A stretch of DNA of 64,000 bases from Dreissena polymorpha (lineage: Eukaryota > Mollusca > Bivalvia > Myida > Dreissenidae), in contig NC_068355.1 in NCBI RefSeq assembly GCF_020536995.1, forward strand, positions 2,177,764 to 2,241,763, written 5' to 3'. The stretch's first letter is position 1; the number at the start of each line of letters is the position of its first letter. Positions 34,664-48,700 of the stretch are shown here, piece after piece. A program made the translations under genes and the position numbers. The notes beneath the pieces are model-generated. The model did not search any database, was not told where the DNA came from, and was given only the letters and a program-made list of their open reading frames with translations.

Positions 34664-35339
34664 CCTTTTGTCGATGAATTCCCCATCTGATCAGCCATTA
34701 TTCCCCCAAAAGTTAAGATATTTAGCACCTGGTGCAACCCAGGCTAAAAATGGTAAGAGATGTATGGTATGTTACGTTAGTAACATAAAGCAAGTATATA
34801 TGAACTTATTTCTTTTTTCTTAAACCAATAAAACGTTGATAAATAGAAAGCAAGAATACATGTACTTGTTCAAAAAAAGAAGTACCAGTTAATAAACAAA
34901 AGGAAAGTACTTTTTTAATTTCAAATATTTTTTATCTACAGCAGAAAATTCCTTAATCAATGTATACAGAACATGTTTTATGTTGGAAAATCCCCATGAG
35001 TCTGCAGACTCATTCATACATCACATAGACACAATTTTGATTGTACCACAAATACAAGTAAACGATTTTATATTGGCATTTAAGGTTGCTCTTTATTAAT
35101 TGCACTGAACTAAACAATATTTTATTGAAGGTACCAAATAAAAATGGTTGTATTAATATTATTTAACATTCAGTAATCATATTTATATGTTTGTTTAAGT
35201 TTGTGAGTCTAAAATTTTGACATTGAAATCATTAAAACTACTTTATAGAGCGTCCCTAAACTCTTCCCTTTTGATCTTTGAAGTTTTGTGTTTAATGGAA
35301 TCCATGCGGCTTATTCTCACTGTTTTCAGGAGTTACAAC

Positions 35340-35941
35340 ATGTCAAAAAGAAGGAATAACAGAAAAGAAAGCAATGACACACACAATGTGTCCAGACAAA
35401 AGAACAATACCGCAAAAGAAAGTAAAAAGAATCTGAAGTCAGGATCCAGTTTTGACCACTTGAAAGGTTCATCAAGACACATTTTGTTATGTATTATAAC
35501 TGTAATTGTTGCAGTTATTGCATTTAAATTCCATAATTCGTTCATTGGGCATTTAGATAATGTTGACATTTCGAAAAGGAATACAACTTCAGCTAATAAC
35601 GGAGGGTGGCGTGTAGCCGATGAGGCTACACTCAATCTCTACAATAGTGATCTCTGTACTGTTGAGCGTGTAAAAGCAGAAAGTTTGACAGTCAATGAAT
35701 TTGAACGTATTTACCGTTATAAGAAACCTTTAATAGTGCAGTTTAAAAATGGAGCTGATGATTGGATCGAATCTGCCAAGTGGACCTTGAATAGTCTGAA
35801 GGAAGAATATGGAGGGGAAGTGGTCCATTCTGGCAATGCTCGTGACATAGTGAGGCATGGTGGCAATGGATATGTAGAAACATCTTTCACTGAATACGTG
35901 GACAAACTGATGAGTGACAAAGACCAGATCGGGGAACCATA
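35340..35941 (+). CDS. Exon 1 of JMJD8-like/TPR gene
   Basis: Carries the start codon, the basic cytosolic head, the membrane anchor (HILLCIITVIVAVIAF) and the first part of the cupin domain. The donor is GTATGT after 'ccata', leaving phase 2. A pyrimidine-rich 'ctgttttcag' ends at 35330, ten bases before the ATG, so a non-coding 5' exon probably splices in there; that exon was not located. Confidence 0.82.
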
Positions 35942-38900
35942 GTATGTAGAATCCATTTATTTTTTACGTGTTGGTTTCATTGTTTCCAAACTTATAATTT
36001 GATTTTTTAATGTATTTTTTATAATTGTGTAATTACATGTTACAAGTAACATATGCAAGCAGTTTCAATTTTTGTTTGGGAACAATTGATATTTACCCTG
36101 TAAGTGATTTTCAAAAACCAAAAACAATACAATCATAGTGATACTTAATTTATGTATTTGTCTTGGTTTAATTGCTGTTCAATTATTGCAATTTTTTTGT
36201 GGAAAATTAAGTCTGTTGCATTCATTAATTACTTAAAGCATTACATGTTTCTGTCTTTCCATTGTACTTAATAATTGTGCAGCACTATTGGATAAAAGAG
36301 CTTTATCCATTCGCATAATTTGTCAACCTAAATTAGCCTGTGCAGTCTGTACTTGCTTATCAGGGTCAACACTTTCCACTTTTGCAAAAATTTTTGTTAC
36401 AAGGATTCAAGGAAGTCTTTTCAATGAAAATCCAATGTATCAGGAAGGTGTTGTCCATGATTAGCCTGTGCAGAAGACACTTTATGCAAGTTAATTAAGT
36501 CCCATTTTCCCAGAACGAGGAAAATTGTATAAAACATTGCTATTGATTTCAGTTATGTGTTTGACAGACTGTTCTACAATGGATCCTATCTGACTGAGAC
36601 TCTGAGACCGCCAAACTATTTTGAAATCAAAGTACGGGGTATAGGTATTTAATTATATCATTAATAGTGACCTTAAGTCTTTTATAAAAACAATATTTAT
36701 TTATATGCCCCCCTTTGAAGCAGAGGGGGTATATTGTTTTGTTTGTTGTCGGACGGTCTGTCGGTCTGTCTGTAGACCAGTTTGTTTTCGTTCAATAAAT
36801 AGTCAACGAATTGACCGATTAGATTGATACTTAACATGTGCATAGGCCTAGGACAGTAGATGACCCCTATTGAAAGAGAGGTCACTAGGTCAACGGTCAA
36901 GGTCTCTGTCACAATAAGTGTAAAAATCTTTTCCGATCAATAACTCTTGAAAGAATCAACTGTTTTGCTTGATACTTTTTTTTGTACATTGGCCTTGGAT
37001 AGTAGATGACCTCTCTTGAAAATGGGGTCACTAGGTCAAAGCCACTGTCACAATAAGTGTTAAAATGGTTTCCGATCAATAACTTGTCAATGTATTGACC
37101 AATGGGCTTGATACTTCCCATGCCCAATGGCCCTGGACAGTAGATAACCCCTATTGAAATTGGGATCACTTGGTCAAAGGTCATGGTCACTGTCACAATA
37201 GTGGGAAAATACTTTCCGATTAATAACTCATCAACAAATTGGCCAATTGGCTTGATACTTCCCATGTGCATTGGCCATGGACAGTAGATGACCCCTATTA
37301 AAATTGGTGGTCACTAGGTCAAAGGTCAAGGTCACTGTCACAATAAGTGTGAACATTCGTTTCTGATCAACTTGTCTACAGATTGACCGATTGGCTTTAT
37401 ACTTCAGTCACATGTGCATTGGTCTTGGACAGTAGATGACCCCTATTGAAATTGGGGTTACTAGTTTAAAGCCCTGTTTGGGTGGCATATGTCTCCAACA
37501 CCTGAACTCTTGTTAAAATAAAAATTCTTTTCAATTTTTGCACCTTACAATGTAATTATCCACTTTTAATGCAATAAATCATGAATATGTACCTTTTTTT
37601 TAAGTGTTATGAATAAATCATGAAGTAATTTATGTAAATCAGTGTAAGCAGTCGACATTAAAAGTTAGTTCTCTGCTGCAAAGGGCATTTTAAGCATGTG
37701 TAGCTCGCCTTTTCTCCTAATAACCCAAGCTATAATAATTACCCACAATGTCTTTGTCAGCATCGGTTAATACTGTTCTTAATGTGCAACATCTCCATAT
37801 CAATTTTTGTAGGTATTCAATTGAAATTCCATATATGTGGTTGGAGTAAGTGTTTGATGTCAGTGACAAAGTCCCATAATTCTAACCTGCAGTTTTGCCA
37901 AATAAAGCGCCTGTTTGTATAAAGATATTTGGCAAAAAGGTTAAAGTTTAACATGTCCATATTCCTGTTTCTACTATTGATTTTCAAATTGAATCTTCAT
38001 GCATGTGTTTTGGGTTATTGAGTGAGGTCGCTGTTGTAAGTCCATAACTCTAACCTGCCATTTAGCAAAATTATGCCCCCTTTTTTGTACATAAAAAATA
38101 TGGTAGATGGAAACATGCACAATTTTCATATTACTGTTTGTAATGCAGGTATTTAATTGAAACTTTACGCATGTGTTTGGGGTCATTGTGTGAGGTCACT
38201 GTTGCATAATTCTGAAAAAGAATTTCTGCACAATTATGACCTTTTTGAACTTTTTGAATCAGGGGAATGTTTAAGTGCTACTACTCCATAATTCTATGCT
38301 ACAGATAGTGAAATAAAACTCCTAAAGATAGTGAAATAAAACTCCTACAGATAGTGAAATAAAACTTATGTGTTCAGGGTCTCTATAAACCTTCATTAAC
38401 CAAGCCTATAACCATGACCAGCTTTTTAATAAGACTATCATGCAATTGTATTTAAAAATGTTTGGGTAAGGTTTGCATGCAAGATGAAATTTACTTAAAG
38501 ATTTTCATGCAATTACATGTCTCTGTTAATACTACAGATTTTACAAATTCACATTTGTTTGGTGAGTTACTCACAGGCTGTTCTAGTTTTATGCTGTTTG
38601 CACATGGCCATTTTCTCTTTGCCTCTTAGTGGGAAAGGGTTAATTTTGTCTCACAAACAGGATGGTGTGGATGACAGCATATTCTTTCTGGGCAGTTCTG
38701 GATCAGGTGTTAGCTTTCACAAGCATGCTGATGCCTGGAACGGGGTCGTATTCGGTCGCAAAAGGTGGTTCCTCTACCCAGTAGAACAAACTCCTCCTGG
38801 AGGTAAGGTTAAGGTTTAATGATATTGAGGCAGCAGATTTATTAGAGCCTCATTATGGGATAACTGGGCTAAATGCGTGTTTGTAAAATGTTGTCCCAGT

Positions 38901-41900
38901 CTGCATAGAGTAATCAAGGATGACATTTTCCACTTTATTGAATTTTTCGCTCAAAAATTATTTTCTGCACAAGAATCCAGTTTAGGCAACAAGTGCAATC
39001 TTACAGACTTATCTGGGATGACATAAAGCATATGAATGAAGGGCATTGTTTCCAGAACCTAGTTTTATAAAGACCCTGTAGGTGGATGAATCACCCTGCT
39101 ACTGTTATCCAAATATTAAACAACTCCTAGGTACTTTTTTAAAAGTTTTTGTAAATACAGTATTAACTAAAATTGCTGTTTTATCTAATTCGATAATTGG
39201 GACACTTTAGGTGTATTTATTTTTAGCTAGGTATTGATTTGGTATCTTAATACATGTATTTTAGTGTATGGCATAGGTTTGTATATATAAATTTTCTATT
39301 TGTTAAAGTTTGGTCTTTTTTACTTTATAAAAATGATATTTGGGCTCATGTGAACTTATAGTATAGAAAGTAAGTGATAAGTTGTGTTTGTCAAGTTGCT
39401 GTATGATGCATTTCAGGTGTATACCCTGGGTATACTATGAGGGAATGGATTGAACACATATACCCCACCCTGACGGCAGTGAATAGACCCATAGAATGTA
39501 TCCAGGAACCTGGCGAAATACTCTACCTGGTAGGAATGATGGCTATTTATGTTTGTTTGTTTGTTACACACCAAAAAGGAAAAAATACATTCATGAGTCT
39601 TGCTCTGTGAAAAAATGACTATGCATGTGCCTAACATGATGTCTCAGATTAGCATGTGCAGTCTGCACTCTCCACCTAAACTATTTTATTCCCTTAAAAG
39701 AGACTTTCTGGATTTTTTTTATACAAGCAGAAATTGTTGTCCCTGTCTGGGATGACACTGAGCACATGCATTAAGCCCCGTTTTCCCACAGCAAAGCTCA
39801 TTTTGTTAATTACACACCAAAAAGGACTCACCATGCACATCTATATATGCAGACACTACATTTGTTGCATGTTATTATGCATTTGCTCATTTTATTGCAC
39901 GTAAATAAGAAATATAAATAGCTATACCAATTCTCAATACTCAAAAAAATTATAGCTAAAACTTAGTATTTGTCAGTATTGTGATGTAATTTTAGCTCTT
40001 GATCCTCCTTATCACAATCTCGTTCACAGCCAGAGAGCACGTACCATGGCACTGTGAACCTGGGAGATACCATAGCTCTGGGTATACAGAAAAAGGAGGC
40101 AGTCACAACAGTGGAGAAACTCTTCTATGATGGTAGACTTGGGCGAAAATGGGTCTTATTCTAATGCAGCAAGCGTAGATTATATAGACCAGCCTGTGAA
40201 ATCATGCAGTCTGGTCAGGTGCTACCCTATCCAATAATGGAACTATGAAACCTTATTAAAGCGGACAGAGTAGTTCCAGACCAGACTGCGCAGTTGGGCA
40301 GGCTGGTCTTGATCTTTGCTGGCAGTATATAGCATAAAACCTATTTACGGATGATGCTGGTAACTTTTTCAGTTGGTTTAACAGCAAGAGACTTTTTCTT
40401 CAGTGACTGACACCTTTATTTTCTGTCAGCCAATTATGTTCATACTGTGACATTAAAATGACCCATACTAGTATTTGTCAAGTGTTTAGAAGTTCATTAA
40501 CCAAAATTCCCATGATGAACTGGAATGGGTCCAGAAACTTATTGATAGTTTATAAATCTTTGACACACATTTTGATTAATAAACACAAACAAGTTTTAGT
40601 AACAGAACAGTTTCTTGTTTGTCAGTTTTATTTTTTGGCGGGGTTGGTAATTATTTTCACCAGCTATGTATGTATAAAGAAGTATTTCCACTTTAATTAA
40701 TTAATATAAACACTGTACCACTTAGATACGTATTTTTACGCATCTATAGTCCCTTAGAAATTTAAATTAAATTTAAGACCTTTTTTACTAGATTTAAGTT
40801 TTAAAGGCTTCATTTCCAACCCTAAGATACTAATGAGCAGCAAACAACATAAAACCTGAACAGACTGCTGTTCTGGGTTTATGCTGTTTGCACATAGCCA
40901 TTTTCACAGCCATTTTCACTTTGCTTCTAAGTGGGAAAGGGTTTAACCTGCTGACATGTTTTGCAGAGCACAAGTTGGCTCAGTCCATGCGAGGAGTCAG
41001 CCAACAGACTCTAGCCAGTATCCAGCAGAAAAAACTTCAGATAATGAAAGAGATCTCAGGATTAATACCAAGTGGGTATCAACTGTTGACAATTTTAAAT
41101 CTTTTGATTAAAGCTTGATTTATTTAAGATTGTGGCGTATGGCCTTTTGTGGCGTATGGCCTCAGCAGCGTACAAATCTCACTCCCAATGCAGACTCCCT
41201 GACCTGTATACCAATATCACTTGAAGTCAAATGCTTGTAGGTTCATTATTATAATTTAGCCGTGCTCTGTGAAAAGAGGGTTTAATGCATGTGTGTGAAG
41301 TGTCATCCCAGGCAGCCCGCACAGGCTAATCAGGGACAACACTTTCCGGTTTTATGATATTTTCTGTTTAAAGAAAGTCTCTTCTTAGCAAAAATCCAGT
41401 TTAGACGGAAATGTGTGGCCCCTGATTAGCCTGTGTGGACGACACTTTACACACCTGCATTTAACCCCCTTTTCACAGAGCAGGGCTCAATTGTGTTCTA
41501 TTCTTATTATCATTGGGCTTCACAGTGGGAATACTCACAGGCTAATCAGGGACCACACTTTCCACCTAAACTGGATTTGTTTTAAGATGAAACGTTTTTT
41601 AAATAAAATATTAAAAAAATTCCATATAGGAGGAATGTGTTGTCCCTGATTAGTTTGTGCAGACTCAATAGGCTATTCAGGGACAACACTTTACCCATAT
41701 GCATTTAGAGCAGTTTTTCACGGGTGAGGCACAATTCAGGTTAAATATTTTGTGAGTCAAGTTTTATCATTCAAGAAAGGTGCCTTAGCAATTAGACTTA
41801 CAAAACATTTGTATCTGTAATATTTGTTTGTTGCACCTTATATAACCTTTAAGGGCAGTAAAAATGTAGCACACTTTTGATGGTTACTGCAGTTATTTCC

Positions 41901-42709
41901 CTTCATACAAATTACAAATGTATTAAAATGAAAGAAATAATATACATGTGTTTGTGATTGTTAAGACAGCAGTAAGATCAAGTGTTGATTTTTCTTACTT
42001 TTTGTGTGCAGAATAATTATTGCAATAGAAATTTACTCCAACAAGTTTTGATTATGTGTAGTACATGTATGTTTACACAAAGTGAGGTTTCAGACATTAT
42101 GCAAAAGTATGTGTTGAATGCAATCTTGTATCATAATGTTGAACATGATATATCCATCTTAATATCCATCTATCTAGTTTTATGCTTTTTTCTGCTCTGT
42201 AGCAGGTAGTACATTATACTTATTTTTATGCCCCGGGATCTATAGATCAGGGGTATATTGTTTTTGGCCTGTCTGTCTGTCATTCTGTCCCAAAACTTTA
42301 AGGTTACAGTAAAGTTTTTCAATAACTTTTGAAAAATTGAACATACCAACTTGATATTTGGCATGCATGTTTATCTCATGGAGCTGCACATTTTGAGTAG
42401 TGAAAGGTCAAGGTCAAAGTCATCCTTCAAGGTCAAAGGTCAAAAATTAAAAAATTTAATATATTAAAAGTTTGCAATAACTTTTCAAATATTGAACATA
42501 GCAACTTGATATTTGGCATGCATGTGTATCTCATGGAGCTGCACATTTTTAGTGGTGAAAGGTCAAAGTCAAGGTCATCCTTCAAGGTCAAAGGTCAAAA
42601 ATTTAAAACTTTACTATCCCCACGCTTTTTGAAAAAAAGGTGGGGATATTGTGGTTATCTCCGCCGTCCGTCCGTCCGTCCGTCCGTCCGTCCGTCCGTC
42701 CGTCCGTCC

Positions 42710-42744
<35 letters not shown>

Positions 42745-45700
42745 CGTCCTGGCCACTATCTCCTCCTACACTAAAAGCACTAGAACCTTGAAACTTACAC
42801 ACATGGTAGCTATGAGCATATGTGCGACCCTGCACTATTTGGAATTTTGATCTGACCCCTGGGTCAAAAGTTATAGCGGTTGGGGTGGGGCCGCGTCAGA
42901 AATATCACTCATTTTTTTAGGTTATTTTACATTTACTTCTTTATTTCTACACCGATTCACTTCAAATTGATACTGGACCTCTCTTATGACAATACGGTCA
43001 ATCTCAACCATGCATGGCCCCATTCCCAACCCTGGGGCGCCCCGCCCACATAGGCCACACCCACCAAAAATTTCCATTTACTATAATTTTTTCATTTCTA
43101 CACGGATTCACTTCAAATTGATACTGAACTTTTGTTATGACATTAGGGTCAATCTCAACTATGCATGGCCCCAATCCCAACCCTGGGGCGCCCGCCCACA
43201 TAGGCCACACCCACCAAAAAATTCCATTTACTATAATTTTTTCATTTCTACACGGATTCACTTCAAATTGATACTGAACTTCTCTTATGACATTAGGGTC
43301 AATCTCAACTATGCATGGCCCCATAACCAACCCTGGGGCCCCGCCCACATAGACCACACCCACCCAAAATTGCCTTTACTATAATTTCTTCATTTCTACA
43401 CCGATTCACTTCAAATTGATATTGAACTTCTCTTATGACAATACAGTCAATCTCAACTATGCATGGCCCCATTACCAACCCTGGGGCGCCCCGCCCACAT
43501 AGACCACACCCACCCAAAATTGCCTTTTACTATAATTTCTTCATTTCTACACCGATTCACTTCAAATTGATACTGAACCTCTCTTATGACAATACGGTCA
43601 ATCTCAACTATGCATGGCCCCATTACCAACCCTGGGGCCCCGCCCACATAGACCACACCCACCCAAAATTGCCTTTTACTATAATTTCTTCTTTTGTACA
43701 CCGATTCACTTCTAATTGATACTGAACTTCTCTTATGACAATATGGTCAATCTCAACTATGCATGGCCCATTACCAACCCTGGGGCACACCTAGGTCAAA
43801 CATTCGGCGTGGGGATACGCGTCGGCCTCTGCCGCGCCATTTCTAGTTTATTAAAGTTTTGCAATAACTTTTGAAATATTGAACATAGCAACTTGATATT
43901 TGGCAAGCATGTGTATTTCATGGAGCTGCACATTTTGAGTGGTCAAGGTCAAGGTCATCCTTCAAGGTCAAAGGTCGAAAATTTAAAACTTAAATATAGT
44001 AAAGTTTTGCAATTACATTTGAAATATTGAACATAGCAACTTGATGTCTGGCATGCATGTGTATCCTGGGAGCTGCACATTTTGAGTGGTGAAAGGTCAA
44101 GGTCATCCTTCAAGGTCAAAGGTAAAAAAAAGTGGTGCATTAGGGGGCATTATGTTTCTGACAAACACATCTCTTGTTCTCTTCAGTTTAAAAAAGGGTA
44201 TTTTTCCATATGCTGCCAGTGTAGCTCTAGACTAGCCTGTACATTGGAGCTACCATGTTTGCTGTACAATCATGCAAGGTTTTATTAGATAACATTATTA
44301 CTCCTTATCATGGTATGTTGTTGCAGAGGCATATCTGGAGCATCACTATCGAGATAAGGCACATTTTTGCATGTCAATGCTTAAGGCCTATTTTTGCATG
44401 TCGATGCTAAAGGCCCATTTTCGCATGTCAATGCTTAAGGCCTATTTTAGCATGTCAATGCTGAATACCTTTTCTCTTCAGACAATGCTGAAGTACATAT
44501 GAAGCTTGGGGACCTGTACAAAGACATTGGAGAGCTGGACAAGGCTGTAGAACATTTGAATGCGGCCATTAAAATTGACCCCCTGTTCCTCGTAGCCATA
44601 ATGAATCTTGCTGGGATCAAGACCAAGGTAAAGAAGATTGTGGTAATAATATCATGGATGAACTTTACGGTGACTTTAGTATGTATGGCATAAATTATTT
44701 TGGGGATACGGTAGTTGACTTGCTGATAATGGGATGTATGTATTTCTCTGTAAAGAAGATTATATGCTCACATATGCTGGGGTCAAAGTAGGGGCCAGTG
44801 GTATCAAGGTCATTGTTACTAAAACTAGAAAACAGTTTTTGTTTAACAACTTAAGTTTGGAAGGAGGTATTGTGCAGTTATTTTGTATGTAGGTAGCTTG
44901 GATGCAGACCTAGGTTAGGATTTTATTAGGGATTAGTTTGATCAATATCACTGTTAGGAAAAATAGAATATTGGTTTTTGCCCCATAACTTTAGCCTGGA
45001 GGGTGATATTGTGCTAAAATTTCTTTTGTGGATAGCTTATATGTATGCCTTGGTTGCAAAACTAGATAAAATCACACTCAAGTCTTTTACATATTCCCAC
45101 TTGCAAGTACTGTATAAGTTGCTTCCTTTGATAAAATGAATTAAGAACTAGGCTAGGAATGTGGAAGGTGGAAGTCACTATGAGTGCATATAAGATTCAG
45201 TGGATAACATCTTCAATAAGAAAATAAAATTCTTTTTTTTTGTCATAAAATGTGTCACATATTGAGATACTTAATTGACTTTTGTATGTCCCCCAGTCCA
45301 TACTGGGGGACATATTGTTTTTGCCCTGTCTGTTAGTTTGTTAGTTTGTTTGTGACAAACTTTAACATTGGCCATAACTTTTGCAATATTGAAGATAGCA
45401 ACTTGATATTTGACATGCATGTTTATCTCATGGAGCTGCACATTTTGAGTTGTGAAAGGTCAAGGTCATCCTTCAAGGTCGAAAACCAAATATATGGGGG
45501 GACATCGTGTTTCACAAACACATCTTGTTTCCAATGCTTAAAAACACTATGTACTTGTATATTTAACCAGGTTTTCCGAAGGAAAAAACTGGTTATTAGA
45601 TTGGCGAATGCGGGCGGGCTGGCTGGCTGGCTGGCGGGCTGGCTGGCTGGCTGGCGGGCTGGCGGAACAAGCTTGTCCGGGCCATAACTTTGTCGTTCAT

Positions 45701-48700
45701 TGTGAGATTTTAAAATCATTTGGCACATTTGTTAACCATCATTAGAGGGTGTGTTGCGCGAAAAAATTACGTCAATATCTCCAAGGTCAAGGTCACACTT
45801 TGAGTTCAAAGGTAAAAAATAGCCATAAATGAGCTTGTCTGGGCTATAACTATGTCATTCATTATGAGATTTTAAAATAATTTGGCACATTTGTTCACCA
45901 TCATGGTACGGTGTGTCGCACGAAAGAATCACGTCAATATCTCCAATGTCAAGGTCGCCACGACTAAAAATATATTTATTTTAAAACAAACTTACAAAGG
46001 GGGTTAATTTTGTTTGTTCATTTCAAAAGTTCAGTTTGAGTTGTCTCCCTTTATCAGATTTTTTTTCACAATGAAAACCTGGTTTTGTGACAATTTTGTC
46101 CCTTGTTTATGGATCATAACATAGCAACTTTTAATAACAAAAATAGAGTTGCCATTAGGATTTTGGTAATTATTCCCCGCCCCCCAAAAGTACAAGGGAT
46201 ATAGAATTAGTATCGTCCGTCCATCAGTCTTTCAGTCAGTCCGTTCGTCTGTCACAAAATGTTTTAGTGCTACATCTCATAATTTATATAAGCTATCAGC
46301 ATAAAACTTCATAGGTGTATAGATATCAAAAAGGGGAAGTGTCATTCACAAGAACCATAACCCTACACTTTTTAAATAACAGTTATTGCACTTTCTGTTT
46401 TTTATTTGATATAATTTTTCAGGGCTATATCTGAGATGCCATTCAAGACTTCAACATGGAACTTCATGTATTGATATTAATGAGGAGACCTGCCATGCTT
46501 ATGGACCATAACCCTTCACTTTCTTAAATAAGAGTTATTTGATGAATAACAATGAATTAGTATGGTTGGAAAAGTGCTATAATCTGTGCATTATGGGAAC
46601 TAAATGAACGTTTTGTTGATAATTTTCATGAATTGTTGGTTAAAACAATTTATATTTGTCAGGTAAAGTAAATGACAATGATGGAAAATTATTTCGATTT
46701 TTCTTAGGTTTTTGCCTTGTAAAAGATATAGAATCTAAAAATTTTGCAGCAATAAAATTTCTTCAAGAAAATGTTGTTTGAATGAGTCATTTTGCAAAGC
46801 ATCTGGCTCCTCTGGCCACTGACCATTGGCCTTATTGCCCCCCCTTTCCCTCCTTTTTAGCTCACTTTAGCGCAACGTGCTCATGGTGAGCTTTTGTGAT
46901 CACCTTTTGTCCATCGTGCATCATCCGTCGTCTGGCATCAACATTTGCCTTGTTAACACTCTAGAGGCCACATTTATTGTCCAATCTTCATGAAATTTGG
47001 TCAGAAGAGTGGTCTCAATTATATCTTGGATGAGTTCGAAAATGGTTACGTTTGCTTGAAAAACATGGCTGCCAAGGGGCGGGGCATTTTTCCTTGTATG
47101 GCTATATATGGCTATAGTAAAATCTTTTTAACACAATAGAGGCCACATTTATTTTCTGATCTTCATGAAACTTGGTCAGAAGATTCATCCCAATAATATC
47201 TTGGACGAGTTCGGAAATTATGCCGGTTGGTTGAAAAACATGGCCGCCGGGGGGCGGGGCATTTTTCCTAATATGGCTATAGTAAAACCTTGTTAACACT
47301 CTAGAGGCCACATTTATTTTCCGATCTTCATAAAACTTGCTCAGAAGATTTGTCCCAATGACATCTTGGATGAGATCAAAAATGGGGCATGTCTCCTTAT
47401 ATGGCAATATATGGATATAGTAAAATCTTTTTTAACACTCTAGAGGCCACATTTATTGTCCAATCTTCATGAAACTTGGTCAGGAGATTCATCCCAATAA
47501 TATCTTGGACGAGTTCGAAAAAAACGATGCCGGATGGTTGAAAAACATGGCCGCCAGGGGGCGGGGCATTTTTCCTTGTATGGCTATAGTAAAACCTTAT
47601 TAACACTCTAGAGGTCACAATTTTTGTCCAATCTTCATGAAATTTGGTCAGAAGATTTTTCTTATTGAAATCTTGGATTAGTTCAAAAATGGTTACCTTT
47701 GCTTGAAAAACATGGCTGCAAATGGGCGGGGCATTTTTCCTTATATGGCTATATTTGGCTATTGTAAAATCTTGTTGACACTCTAGAGGCCACATTTATA
47801 GTGAGATCTTCATGAAACTCAGTCAGAAGATTTATCCCAATAATATCTTGGACGACTTCAAAAATGATGCCGAATGGTTGCAAAACATGGCCACCACAGG
47901 GGCGGGGCATTTTTCCTAATATGGCTATAGTAAAACCTTGTTAACACTCTAGTGGTCACATTTATTTTCTGATTATCATGAAACTTGGTCAGAAGATTTG
48001 TCCCAATGATATCTTGGATGAGTTTGAAAATGGTCTTGGTTGCTTTAAAAACATGGCCACCAGGGGGCGGGGCATTTTCCCTTATATGGCTATAGTAAAA
48101 CCTTGTTAACACTCTAGAGGCCACATTTATTGTCCAATGTTCATTAAATTTGGTCAGAAGATTGGTCTCAATGATATCTTAGATGAGTTTGAAAATAATT
48201 ATGTTTGCTTGAAAACCATAGCTTCCAACGGGCGGGGCATTTTTCCTTACATGGCTTTAGTAAAATCTTGTTAACGCTCTAGAGGCATCATTTACTGTCC
48301 GATCTTCATGAAACTTGATCAGAAGATTCATCTTGATAATATCTTGGAAGAGTTCAAAAATGCTGCCGGTTGGTTGAAAAACATGGCTGCCAGGGGGCAG
48401 GGCATTTTTCCTTATATGGCTATAGTAAAACCTTGTTAACAGTCTAGAGGCCACATTAATTTTCCGATCTTCATGAAACTTGGTTAGAAGATTTGTCCCA
48501 ATAATATCTTGTTATCTCAGGTGAGCGACTTTGGGCCTTTCAGGCCCTCTTGTTTTTATAACTTAATCTGCACTTCCTGTTCCTATTCATCAGATGCATG
48601 ACTTTGTGAAGGCTGAGGAGCTGTATCGCCATGCCCTCGTCATGAACCCCAAACTGTGGGACGTATATGCCCAGTATGGAGATTTCCTGATGATGACGAA

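Noticed and set aside
34163-34800. Remnant of a piggyBac-type transposase C-terminus around the MITE at 34331
   Set aside because: A few residues ('GKRCMVC') look suggestive but there is too little sequence to support the family.
42986-43719. Frames of 70-132 aa with repeated 'HGPIPNPGAPRPHRPHPPK'
   Set aside because: They follow a 150-bp DNA tandem array on both strands and have no independent coding signal.
44326-44400. Alternative small exon after 'gttgttgcag' at 44326
   Set aside because: It would run straight into the minisatellite and no donor in frame follows before exon 7.
47102-48454. Minus-strand frames with repeated 'NVASRVLTRFYYSHIRKNA'
   Set aside because: They track the 165-bp units of the AGCTCAC-type element; 55-residue period equals the DNA unit.
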